From Opitutia bacterium (GTDB taxonomy: Bacteria > Verrucomicrobiota > Verrucomicrobiia > Opitutales > JABJCN01): a stretch of 52,584 bases of DNA. The stretch is from assembly GCA_018668635.1 (NCBI GenBank), contig JABJCN010000189.1:1-52584 (forward strand), written 5' to 3'. The notes under the pieces were generated by a model. It ran no database searches. It worked only from the letters and a program-made list of their open reading frames with translations, and had not been told where the DNA came from. The position numbers were made by a program, and so were the translations under genes. How positions within the stretch are numbered: position 1 is the first letter of the stretch; each line of letters starts with the position of its first letter. Shown here in pieces: positions 9,175 through 16,616 of this stretch.

Positions 9175-10220
9175 TTCAAGCAAGTTTCAACGGAATGTGT
9201 GCCATTGACGAAGATGATACTTCATTGATCCTTGATTCAAGATGTCAACGTGGCTGGACATTAATTGAGTTGATCGTGGTTATTGGATTGGTTGCTTTCC
9301 TCAGTCGGCTTGCTATCAACCAGCTTTCTGTTGGGCTTGAGGAGAAGAATCTTGATGCCACTGTTAGCAACCTAGGGGTTTATTTTTCCAATGCCAGTCG
9401 TATGGCACGTGCATCTGGAAAGTGGGTTTTAGTGGTTGTGAACACTAATCCAGACAGTACGGGGTTTCTTCGTCAGTTTGGGACTTATCAGTGGTTTAAG
9501 GGTGAAGAACCAGGTGGAGATACTAGCTTTGTTGATATTAACGGCAACGGGAAACGTGACGAGAGCTCTGGAGCTGGCAAGTTGATAGAGGGTTGGAACG
9601 TTGAAGATCCCAAAGGTTATTGGCTCCCTGATAAAATATTTTTTGACCTTTTGCGTAGCGGACCGGCCCAATTCGATAAAGATAGTTCCGAGTTTCAAAC
9701 ATTTGAAAGGTACTCTTCAGGAGAGAAATTTTTACAATTTGCAATGAAACATAAGAATACATCCGGGGCTGGAGATGATCCAGTCACTGCCATAGATCGA
9801 GGGCGCTTGCCATTTTTTCTCGATCGATCAGGACAGGAATCAGGTCTGCGAAATGGTGAAAACCAAATCTTGTCCAATAATGCTGATAATACAGGAAATA
9901 CTGATTCTCTTGTGGATTTTTTTCTTGCACGGGAAATCAGTTTTTCTAAGTCCTCAAAAGACTGGGTTTTCTTTGCTTTCGATCCTTATGGGCAATATGT
10001 CAATTTAAAGAACGGGATAATTCTAGGAAGTGGTGCTCCTGCTCAGGCTCAACAAGATTTCATAGTGCTTTCGCAAGGCTACATGGACCCCGATGAAATG
10101 CACAAAATTAGGGGAAAGAATGATGATCAGCCTGCCCCCAGTGCTGCTTTTTTAATTCACCGTAGTGGCAGCTTTACCGTATCTCAGGATGATTTCCAGA
10201 TTCCCAAAACAACTCAGTAA
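9165..10220 (+). CDS. Pseudopilin, GspH-like, with long leader
   Basis: A 351-residue prepilin-like protein. The class III cleavage site (QRG before WTLIELIVVIGLVAFL) comes after a roughly 30-residue leader if ATG 9165 is used. An internal ATG at 9195 would shorten the leader to about 20 residues and also end the overlap with the preceding gene. Trp at mature position 1 in place of Phe is unusual but tolerated in the family; Glu5 is present. The ectodomain has SNASRMARASGKWVLVVV, typical of GspH-type minor pseudopilins, and Asp-rich loops (DINGNGKRDE). Its end overlaps the next gene. Confidence 0.8.
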   Translation: MELIQASFNGMCAIDEDDTSLILDSRCQRGWTLIELIVVIGLVAFLSRLAINQLSVGLEEKNLDATVSNLGVYFSNASRMARASGKWVLVVVNTNPDSTGFLRQFGTYQWFKGEEPGGDTSFVDINGNGKRDESSGAGKLIEGWNVEDPKGYWLPDKIFFDLLRSGPAQFDKDSSEFQTFERYSSGEKFLQFAMKHKNTSGAGDDPVTAIDRGRLPFFLDRSGQESGLRNGENQILSNNADNTGNTDSLVDFFLAREISFSKSSKDWVFFAFDPYGQYVNLKNGIILGSGAPAQAQQDFIVLSQGYMDPDEMHKIRGKNDDQPAPSAAFLIHRSGSFTVSQDDFQIPKTTQ

Positions 10221-11073
10221 CCACACCTCTCGTCAAAGCAACAATCTCCCTAGTGGTTTCTCCTTATTGGAAGTGATCATTGCAATCGGGGTATTGGGGT
10301 TCGGTGTCGCAATCGTCATGCGTCTCCTTTCCGGTTCGCTGGAGACCTTAATGGTAGTAAGAGGCGCTAATCAGGCGCTTGACCTTGTTCCTGTTATTAA
10401 TCTTAAGCTTGAGAATCCATCCGTGGACATTCCGATTCTAGATGATAACGGGAATCAGACAACTATTGGCGATGCAGATGTTGCTTTTCAGCGCAGATTT
10501 TTTAATAAAGTGTTTGAGGTTATACAGGATAAGGGCGCTGTTCAGCTACTTGTTTATCAATATCCACGAGAAAAACTAATTGGGAAATCACCAGACGATA
10601 GTGAGCATGGATATAATTTGGGAGTACGTTTTATTCCGTTAAAACCTCTCGATAATGAACTTCAAAAATATTTCCCAAGTAAAATATCCAAAATAAAAGA
10701 AGATTATCCTGCTGAGATATATCGAGTTATTATCTCTGCATCATCTGCAAACGATCAGGAAAAGCTCCAAACGCGTACTGCAAATGATCAGGAACAAGAG
10801 AGGGGTGAGGATAAAGTGCCTGTTTTTGCCAAATATGACATAAAGTCTGGGATCATATCTGGCTCTGCAAGTGGGAAAAGCATCTATGTTTGCCAATTAA
10901 ATAAAAGCCTTAAGCCAGATGATCACCTTTTCCTTGCCGTGCAGATTCATATTTTCCGTCAAAGTGATAATCCCAGTCGAAGTAACAGCAATGCTTCTAT
11001 GGACCTCTGGGACCGAACACTTCATATAGAGGATCGGCTTTTTACATACAATACATCAATGCTTGCCTATTGA
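10189..11073 (+). CDS. Pseudopilin, GspI/PilV-like
   Basis: A 294-residue prepilin-like protein with leader MISRFPKQLSNHTSRQSNNLPSG and mature start FSLLEVIIAIGVLGFGVAIV. The FSLLEV variant is characteristic of GspI/PilV minor pilins. Two starts are possible, GTG 10165 and ATG 10189; ATG is preferred. Either overlaps the previous gene (by 32 bases for the ATG). The ectodomain is long and hydrophilic and not recognised in detail. It is expected to sit at the tip of a pseudopilus with the GspJ-like partner encoded next; that role is inferred from the family. Confidence 0.78.
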   Translation: MISRFPKQLSNHTSRQSNNLPSGFSLLEVIIAIGVLGFGVAIVMRLLSGSLETLMVVRGANQALDLVPVINLKLENPSVDIPILDDNGNQTTIGDADVAFQRRFFNKVFEVIQDKGAVQLLVYQYPREKLIGKSPDDSEHGYNLGVRFIPLKPLDNELQKYFPSKISKIKEDYPAEIYRVIISASSANDQEKLQTRTANDQEQERGEDKVPVFAKYDIKSGIISGSASGKSIYVCQLNKSLKPDDHLFLAVQIHIFRQSDNPSRSNSNASMDLWDRTLHIEDRLFTYNTSMLAY

Positions 11074-11103
11074 TTCCGTTCAATCTTTTCGGTGAATCAT
11101 CTC

Positions 11104-12132
11104 ATGAAAACACCAAATATTTCTAGGGGATTTACCCTAATTGAAATTCTGACTGCCGCCGTTTTATCGGGAATGCTTTTGGGCGTTTTCATGCTGATTA
11201 CAGTGAAATTTGTTGGACTTTTTGATCAACTGCGAGCAGGAGAGGCACGTATTGAGGATATTGCCAATCGCGTCCTTGATATGATTGAGGATGATTTGAG
11301 CGCATCCCACATCGACAGCAAGTTCTACCAATATGAATGTTTGGCATATTGGGACCATCCAGATCATGCCACATCAGAACTTGGCACAATTAAATATACT
11401 GGAATCGATTCAACCCTTCCCGATTCATATACTCCTGAAAAGTCAGGGATTCTTCTCTTTTTCTCAAAAACCCTTAATCGTACAGGAAGCCAGAAGGGGG
11501 ATGTGCAAGCCCTTGGTTATCGCTTGGCGTACAAGGATCCTATTGCCCACATGGATGACAATAGTGACTATAAGACCTTTAATCTTTATCGCATTGCCAA
11601 TTCACCTGAAAAGACTCTTGATATGATAAACAAGCGTGATTTAGCCAGCCTTTGGAAGGGCGGGGGAGATCAAGCTTCCGCCGTTCCAAATAATGCGAGT
11701 ACACGATTTATAAATGATTTGGATCCTGAGTTCCTCCTTGCTCGCAATGTTGTAGACTTTCGTGTCACTTTTATTTGTTCATGTTTTGTAGTTGATGATA
11801 ATGATGAGGAACGTTTTTTCCCACTCCCCCCAAGACCGAGTAGTTCATCAGCCCTGTCTGCCGAATTTGCTAAGTTACGTATCGGTGGCAATCAAGCTAC
11901 CAACGATACTAGCTCCTATCTTGGACTGTTGCCATCCTTGATACCCCAGAACGTTCGAGTCTATCCATCCGCTGCTGAAGTAAGTTTAACGATTCTCAGC
12001 GATGAGGGTATGAAGCAAATGATAGCTTTAGAGCAACCCAATCGTGACAAGAGCAAATCTTCTCTTAATCGGTTTGTGGAGGAACATGGTCGCACTTTTA
12101 CCCGAACGGTGAAAATCCAACCTAAGATTTGA
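11104..12132 (+). CDS. Pseudopilin, GspJ-like
   Basis: A 342-residue protein with leader MKTPNISRG and mature N-terminus FTLIEILTAAVLSGMLLGVF. The FTLIEILTA form and the following RVLDMIEDDLSAS, resembling the GspJ stretch in which short helices follow the transmembrane part, support a GspJ-type minor pseudopilin. ATG 11104 is preferred over GTG 11092. The C-terminal part carries EVSLTILSDEGM and FTRTVKIQPKI, with FTRTV-type endings familiar in this class. The stop codon overlaps the TTG start of menA. Confidence 0.78.
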   Translation: MKTPNISRGFTLIEILTAAVLSGMLLGVFMLITVKFVGLFDQLRAGEARIEDIANRVLDMIEDDLSASHIDSKFYQYECLAYWDHPDHATSELGTIKYTGIDSTLPDSYTPEKSGILLFFSKTLNRTGSQKGDVQALGYRLAYKDPIAHMDDNSDYKTFNLYRIANSPEKTLDMINKRDLASLWKGGGDQASAVPNNASTRFINDLDPEFLLARNVVDFRVTFICSCFVVDDNDEERFFPLPPRPSSSSALSAEFAKLRIGGNQATNDTSSYLGLLPSLIPQNVRVYPSAAEVSLTILSDEGMKQMIALEQPNRDKSKSSLNRFVEEHGRTFTRTVKIQPKI

Positions 12133-13013
12133 CTGCATCTTCCATTTTTGGTGTTTGGATCCAGGCCGCTAGGCCAAGGACTTTAGTGGCCGCAGTGGTG
12201 CCTGTTTGGATAGCAATCTGCCTTGCATTGAACTCCAATTCATTTCTTCTGATCCCTGCTAGCCTTTGCATGCTTTTTGCAATACTGATTCAGGTCGGTA
12301 CAAATTTTGCCAACGATTACTTTGATTATCAAAAAGGCGCTGACACAGCGGATCGAATCGGGCCAAAACGAGCTGTAGCTTCCGGGCTCATTTTCCCCGC
12401 AACTATGTTGCGTGCTACTTGGATTGTTCTAGGCTTGGCATTCTTCGTTGGCTTGGGATTACTTCCTTATGGGGGATGGAAATTGCTGCTGGTTGGCATG
12501 ATGAGCATTCTTTGTGCTCTTATATATACGGGTGGTCCATACCCTTTGGCGTATTTGGGTCTCGGTGACTTTTTTGTTGTGGGGTTTTTCGGTGTTGTGG
12601 CCGTTGGTTTTACCTTTTTCGTTCAGTCTGGATTCTTTTCTGCTGATACTTTCTTGGCTGGATCGGCGATTGGTTTAGTTATTAACAATCTTCTGGTTGT
12701 AAATAATTACAGGGATGTTGAAGAAGACTGCCGAAGCAACAAGAAGACCCTTGCTGTAAGATTTGGCCGGAAGTTCAGCCTTTGGCAATTTCGGCTTCAA
12801 ACGGTGGGTTCTTGTGTTTGTTGTGCATATATGCAAATCATACACCTTCGTACTTGGGTCTTACCAATGTTGATTTTCACCATAATTGGCATGCGTGTTT
12901 CCCATAAACTGGATAAGGCAGTGACACCTCAGGAATTTAGTTCCTGTTTGAATACAACATCAATAATGGTTCCGGCATTTGGAATCTTTCTTTGTATCGG
13001 AATCCTAAGCTAA
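12129..13013 (+). CDS. menA: 1,4-dihydroxy-2-naphthoate polyprenyltransferase
   Basis: A 294-residue membrane enzyme that attaches the isoprenoid chain to DHNA in menaquinone synthesis. It has many hydrophobic helices and the UbiA-superfamily Asp-rich site NDYFDYQKGADTADRIGP, plus a second conserved site NNYRDVEEDCRSNKKTLAVRFG. The N-terminal WIQAARPRTLVAAVVPVW is a standard MenA opening. The start is TTG 12129, overlapping the TGA of the GspJ-like gene; no other in-frame start precedes this opening. Co-transcription with pseudopilins appears to be a matter of position rather than function. Other men genes are not in the window. Confidence 0.9.
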   Translation: MTASSIFGVWIQAARPRTLVAAVVPVWIAICLALNSNSFLLIPASLCMLFAILIQVGTNFANDYFDYQKGADTADRIGPKRAVASGLIFPATMLRATWIVLGLAFFVGLGLLPYGGWKLLLVGMMSILCALIYTGGPYPLAYLGLGDFFVVGFFGVVAVGFTFFVQSGFFSADTFLAGSAIGLVINNLLVVNNYRDVEEDCRSNKKTLAVRFGRKFSLWQFRLQTVGSCVCCAYMQIIHLRTWVLPMLIFTIIGMRVSHKLDKAVTPQEFSSCLNTTSIMVPAFGIFLCIGILS

Positions 13014-13023
13014 TCAGCCCGTT

Positions 13024-13344
13024 CTAAAGAGACTGAATCGTTGTGATGAGTTCAGCTTTGGAGACAAGACCAACTTTTTCCGCTTTCTTTTCACCGTCCT
13101 TATAGAAATAAAGAGTCGGTATAGACTGAATACCCAGTTCAACTGCGAGGTCGCGGTTGTCATCTATATTCACTTTACAAATTTGTGCTTTGTCACCCAG
13201 TTCTTCTGCAATTTCTTCAAGAATAGGCCCAATAGCCTTACAGGGACCACACCATGGTGCCCAGAAGTCGATCACCAGCGGGTTGGATGCATTAGATATT
13301 GCTTCTTTAAATGTGGATGCATTTAGTTCGGTAAGTCCGGCCAT
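13024..13344 (-). CDS. trxA: Thioredoxin
   Basis: A 106-residue protein with the thioredoxin active site WCGPCK (Cys32, Cys35), the buried Asp26 in VIDFWAP and the cis-proline segment SIPTLYFYKDG. It reduces protein disulfides in the cytoplasm, receiving electrons from thioredoxin reductase. Length and start match canonical Trx1. It converges on menA with only ten bases between the two stops, and lies 41 bases from the stop of the Pro/Lys-rich gene upstream on the same strand. Confidence 0.96.
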   Translation of the reverse strand: MAGLTELNASTFKEAISNASNPLVIDFWAPWCGPCKAIGPILEEIAEELGDKAQICKVNIDDNRDLAVELGIQSIPTLYFYKDGEKKAEKVGLVSKAELITTIQSL

Positions 13345-13385
13345 GATAATTTTATAGTTTAATTATATGCCATAATTGGCTGGTT

Positions 13386-14042
13386 CTATTTGAAAACAGA
13401 GATTTCCATGTAGGTCAGAAGGGCAAAGGTAATTGCTGCACCAAATACCAGTAGGTCAAAAATCAACATCAGTATTCCCATTAAACCTCCACCTGAACTT
13501 TTATCTGTATCTGGGATCGGACGCTTTGCCGCCGCTCCTTTTTTTGATGGTGGTCCTTTGGATATTGCCTTGGGTGGTGGTCCGGAGCCTGTTGTTTTTT
13601 TCGGAGAGAAAGGGGACTGAGTTACTTTTGATGCCCCCATTTTCCCTTTTGCTGGTGGGGTGACAGTTGCGCCTCCAATAGTTTCTGGCTTTTTAATGCC
13701 GACTCCTTTAGCTGCAGCTTTTGCTTGAGGCTCAATGTTTGGCTTTTTAATGCCAGTCGGAGAAGGTGGTGAAAGTGATTTTGATGCTGGCAATGCACCC
13801 TTGGCTGTAGAATCTGCAACGTTTGCAGGCACTTTTGTTAGCGGCGCTTTTCCTGGAGGTCCCGGAATCGGGCGTTTAATTCCAGCTTTTGTGGGAGGTG
13901 CGGGAGCCTTTGATGGCGTGCCAGGCACCTTAGAGACAGTTTTCCCCCCAGGTATCTTGGATACGGCAAATGGCGACTTCTTGGTGACAGGAGCCTTTTT
14001 GGTCGGCGGAGTGCCGATAGGAGCTGGCTTTTTTAAGCTCAA
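13386..14042 (-). CDS. Pro/Lys-rich low-complexity protein with a C-terminal membrane anchor
   Basis: A 218-residue protein. Residues ~1-180 are disordered and made mostly of Pro, Lys, Ala, Gly, Ser and Thr, with recurring short units such as GIKRPIPGPPGKAP, GIKKPNIEP and GIKKPETIG. Residues ~190-212 form one hydrophobic helix (LMGILMLIFDLLVFGAAITFALL) followed by a short tail, so it is probably tail-anchored with the basic region in the cytoplasm. Such a chain could bind nucleic acid, an acidic partner or a membrane surface; none of these can be shown here. A 229-residue frame on the opposite strand is a shadow of this biased composition. The 85-residue gene lies 39 bases upstream. Confidence 0.65.
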   Translation of the reverse strand: MSLKKPAPIGTPPTKKAPVTKKSPFAVSKIPGGKTVSKVPGTPSKAPAPPTKAGIKRPIPGPPGKAPLTKVPANVADSTAKGALPASKSLSPPSPTGIKKPNIEPQAKAAAKGVGIKKPETIGGATVTPPAKGKMGASKVTQSPFSPKKTTGSGPPPKAISKGPPSKKGAAAKRPIPDTDKSSGGGLMGILMLIFDLLVFGAAITFALLTYMEISVFK

Positions 14043-14081
14043 TGGTTTTACAATTTTAGATCAGATGGGAACAGCCTTTAG

Positions 14082-14339
14082 TCAATCTGGTATATTCTTT
14101 TGTAGCATATCCCTGAGTTGGTTTTCTTCAACATTTCGTAGGGTCTTACCATTATTTTTTAAATCCTCCATTGTCTTACAAATCGTCTCTGTCATACATT
14201 CGTGCGTTTTCTCTGAACCACCAATGATGGAGAATTCTTCGGCGCCGGTGACGCGACTGTGCCCGTCTTCACAGTCCAATCCAATGCCGATTAGGTGTGT
14301 GTTGGCATTTTCTTTCGATATGGGAGTTATGCGGTTCAT
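14082..14339 (-). CDS. Small conserved-looking protein, unknown function
   Basis: An 85-residue soluble protein beginning MNRITPISKENANTHLIGI. It contains GLDCEDGHSRVTGAEEFSI, then IIGGSEKTHECMTETICKTM, and a charged helical tail. The dense His/Asp/Glu/Cys content in the middle hints at a metal or ligand site. I have an impression of a small verrucomicrobial family with the same ordered motifs, but no name. It lies 39 bases upstream of the Pro/Lys-rich gene and probably shares its transcript. Low-complexity bias is absent, which favours a real gene. Confidence 0.6.
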   Translation of the reverse strand: MNRITPISKENANTHLIGIGLDCEDGHSRVTGAEEFSIIGGSEKTHECMTETICKTMEDLKNNGKTLRNVEENQLRDMLQKNIPD

Positions 14340-14462
14340 TGAATATTCGTCTTTAAGATGGCCGAGGGATACTTGGATCGTATTCTTTTGTGTATATTCA
14401 TACTGTCCCGATCACATTGAGTAAAGGCCAAAGGCTGTTATAATTATTAACAAATGATTGGT

Positions 14463-16505
14463 CTAGAAACTGTTCAGATGAAGACCCACTCTGTAGGTGA
14501 AATCAGATTCTCTTAAGTCTCCTTTGCGAAGTGTGATACTATTTTCGGCAACCCATAGTTTGCCCAGTGTTGTACTCCAGGTATACGACTGCTCCGTCAG
14601 GTCGTTTCTCTTTGCATCATAGCGAAGACCCGCTGCCAAAAGATTATTTCTGTTGAACTTATAGGTGGTAAAAAGTAGGTTCTGCCGATTGCCATTCAAT
14701 AAATATTCGTTTGTTAGGTTCATTTTCATCCTATCTCCATCACGCAGGATTATTTCTGAACTTAGTCTGTCAATCTTGCCCGAGTTTGAAGGCACTTTTG
14801 CCGTTAGGGCCAAGTCCAACCAATTCGATGGAGAGATAATCCCGCTAAAATATAAGTTGTCCAGCTTCCCTGAGTTACGACTTGGCAGTATGTCCTGATA
14901 TACATTCAGCCCCGCCAGTCTCCGGCTTCCGTATTCTGAGCTTCGAGTTTCTAGTCTGTTTTCAAATCCGAGACGCGTTGCATGCAGTTCTCCAAGGTCG
15001 TCAAGATTCGGGATCGTACCTAGGCCCAGCAACGGCATATTATGTTCGATAATTCGTTTCTCAATTGCAGAAAATTTACCGACTCCATTTTTGGCCTCTG
15101 GAATATAGCGATATTTGGCAACTCCCTTGATGATATGTCGTAACCCATTGATACCCCATATTGGATTAGCGTAGTCCCACTCTGCGTAGCCAAAGGCTTC
15201 TGCGTCTATGCCAATTTCGCTAATCAACCGAGTGTAATCTTCTGCGTGGGTCTCATTTTTGAAATATTTAGTCAGTCGAGTCCCTGCTAGTGGTGATAGT
15301 GAGAACCACGATGCAGTAGGCCAATCATAACTGATTCCATAATATGCATCAAACCTGCGGTTTTCCAGATTCGCTTCATCATCTCGAAGCCAAGCAAGGG
15401 CAGCATGTCCACGCTGTATAAATCCAGTTTGTCCCAATGGATTAGCCAGTAGGTCACCTCTGATTTCCGGTAAATTCTGAGGGAATTGAGAGAAGTCGTT
15501 GGGCTGTAGTCGAGCCATGGTAGATAGTATGAAGTTATCGCGATTATAACTAGCTTCAGCAAAACTATCATCATCAAAGTCATCTCTGAACATATTAGGC
15601 CTAAAATCCCGCAGGAAATCTGCATCGCTTAGCCAGCTTACTTTCACCTTGGCGTGAACAATTCCTTCAACCATGTGTTCATGCTCCCATTTCCAGTGAT
15701 AGCGATCATCTGGTAAAGTCTTCGCATAAAGGGGAGGTTCATCGGATTGATCGCGAATCCAAGATAGTGAAAGGTCACTTTGCGTAAGATTATTGTCTTC
15801 GCGAAGGAATTTAAACGATGGCTTCAAGAGAATTCCTCGTTTCTCATACAGTTCTATACTCGGTTTTAATCGAAACTCCTTTCCATGGAACAAAGATGGT
15901 TCAAGTATGGCATAGGTCCCAACAGCTTTTCTGTTGCCGGCTTCACCAATGAAGTCAAAAGGGTATTTTGTCGTGGAGTAACTACCACTTTGAAGACTAA
16001 AGATTGTGTAGTCTCCCAGCTTAAACCGTGCGTCTTCCACAAAGTAGCGGTCTGCTTCTGGGTGGTATCCCAATTTGCCTGCATGGATTCTGGGCGAGAA
16101 TCGTTCTGGCTCTCCATAATAAAATATGGCATCGCGTGCTTCGTAAAGTCTTGGACTACCGGATAGTTCCTCTGCTTCGATGTAAACAGGCCATTTCCCC
16201 ACCCTTAGTTTGCTACCCGAAAAGCTTCCGTCTCCCAAATTATATTTTAGGGACTTTCCGACAATCCTTAGCCCCTTTTGGGTGAAACTTACATTCCCCG
16301 CAGCATTAGCCGTGGTTCCCTTGTAGCTGATTTTATCTGCCCGAAGTAATCTTGCTTGGTCCTTTAATTCAGCGTTTCCAGTGGCTACCTGAGCCCCCTT
16401 CGATAATATTATATCATCTGCAGTCAACTTCGCTTGTGCATGTCCATTATTGCATCCGAATAGTAGGAGAACGAATATGATGAAACTTTTTCTTAAATTA
16501 TTCAA
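14463..16505 (-). CDS. lptD: LptD/OstA-like outer-membrane beta-barrel protein
   Basis: About 680 residues. An N-terminal signal sequence (RKSFIIFVLLLFGCNNGHAQA) is followed by an OstA/LptA-type beta-jellyroll (DDIILSKGAQVATGNAELKD, then AGNVSFTQKGLRIVGKSL). A long region of alternating strands ends in Phe (YRVGLHLNSF), as expected for a BAM-inserted barrel. The likely role is LPS insertion at the outer membrane. TTG 16505 is preferred because it puts the signal peptide at the N-terminus and leaves 111 bases for promoters; GTG 16595 would add 30 hydrophilic residues and leave 21 bases to divergent glgB. The disulfide-forming cysteines of E. coli LptD are absent; the only Cys is in a lipobox-like LFGC. 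Confidence 0.72.
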   Translation of the reverse strand: MNNLRKSFIIFVLLLFGCNNGHAQAKLTADDIILSKGAQVATGNAELKDQARLLRADKISYKGTTANAAGNVSFTQKGLRIVGKSLKYNLGDGSFSGSKLRVGKWPVYIEAEELSGSPRLYEARDAIFYYGEPERFSPRIHAGKLGYHPEADRYFVEDARFKLGDYTIFSLQSGSYSTTKYPFDFIGEAGNRKAVGTYAILEPSLFHGKEFRLKPSIELYEKRGILLKPSFKFLREDNNLTQSDLSLSWIRDQSDEPPLYAKTLPDDRYHWKWEHEHMVEGIVHAKVKVSWLSDADFLRDFRPNMFRDDFDDDSFAEASYNRDNFILSTMARLQPNDFSQFPQNLPEIRGDLLANPLGQTGFIQRGHAALAWLRDDEANLENRRFDAYYGISYDWPTASWFSLSPLAGTRLTKYFKNETHAEDYTRLISEIGIDAEAFGYAEWDYANPIWGINGLRHIIKGVAKYRYIPEAKNGVGKFSAIEKRIIEHNMPLLGLGTIPNLDDLGELHATRLGFENRLETRSSEYGSRRLAGLNVYQDILPSRNSGKLDNLYFSGIISPSNWLDLALTAKVPSNSGKIDRLSSEIILRDGDRMKMNLTNEYLLNGNRQNLLFTTYKFNRNNLLAAGLRYDAKRNDLTEQSYTWSTTLGKLWVAENSITLRKGDLRESDFTYRVGLHLNSF

Positions 16506-16616
16506 TACAGGGCCATGTTTGGATAAAGATTCACTCGGGAACAAGTATTTATTACCTATAATTTTACTGGATATTGAATCTTGTCCATACCACACTTAGA
16601 TTGCGTAATCTCAATC

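Noticed and set aside
13735-14424. A 229-residue plus-strand reading frame opposite the Pro/Lys-rich gene
   Set aside because: Gly/Ala/Phe-rich composition is the mirror of Pro/Lys codons on the other strand, and it also runs across the antisense of the 85-residue gene; no motif and no neighbours on that strand.
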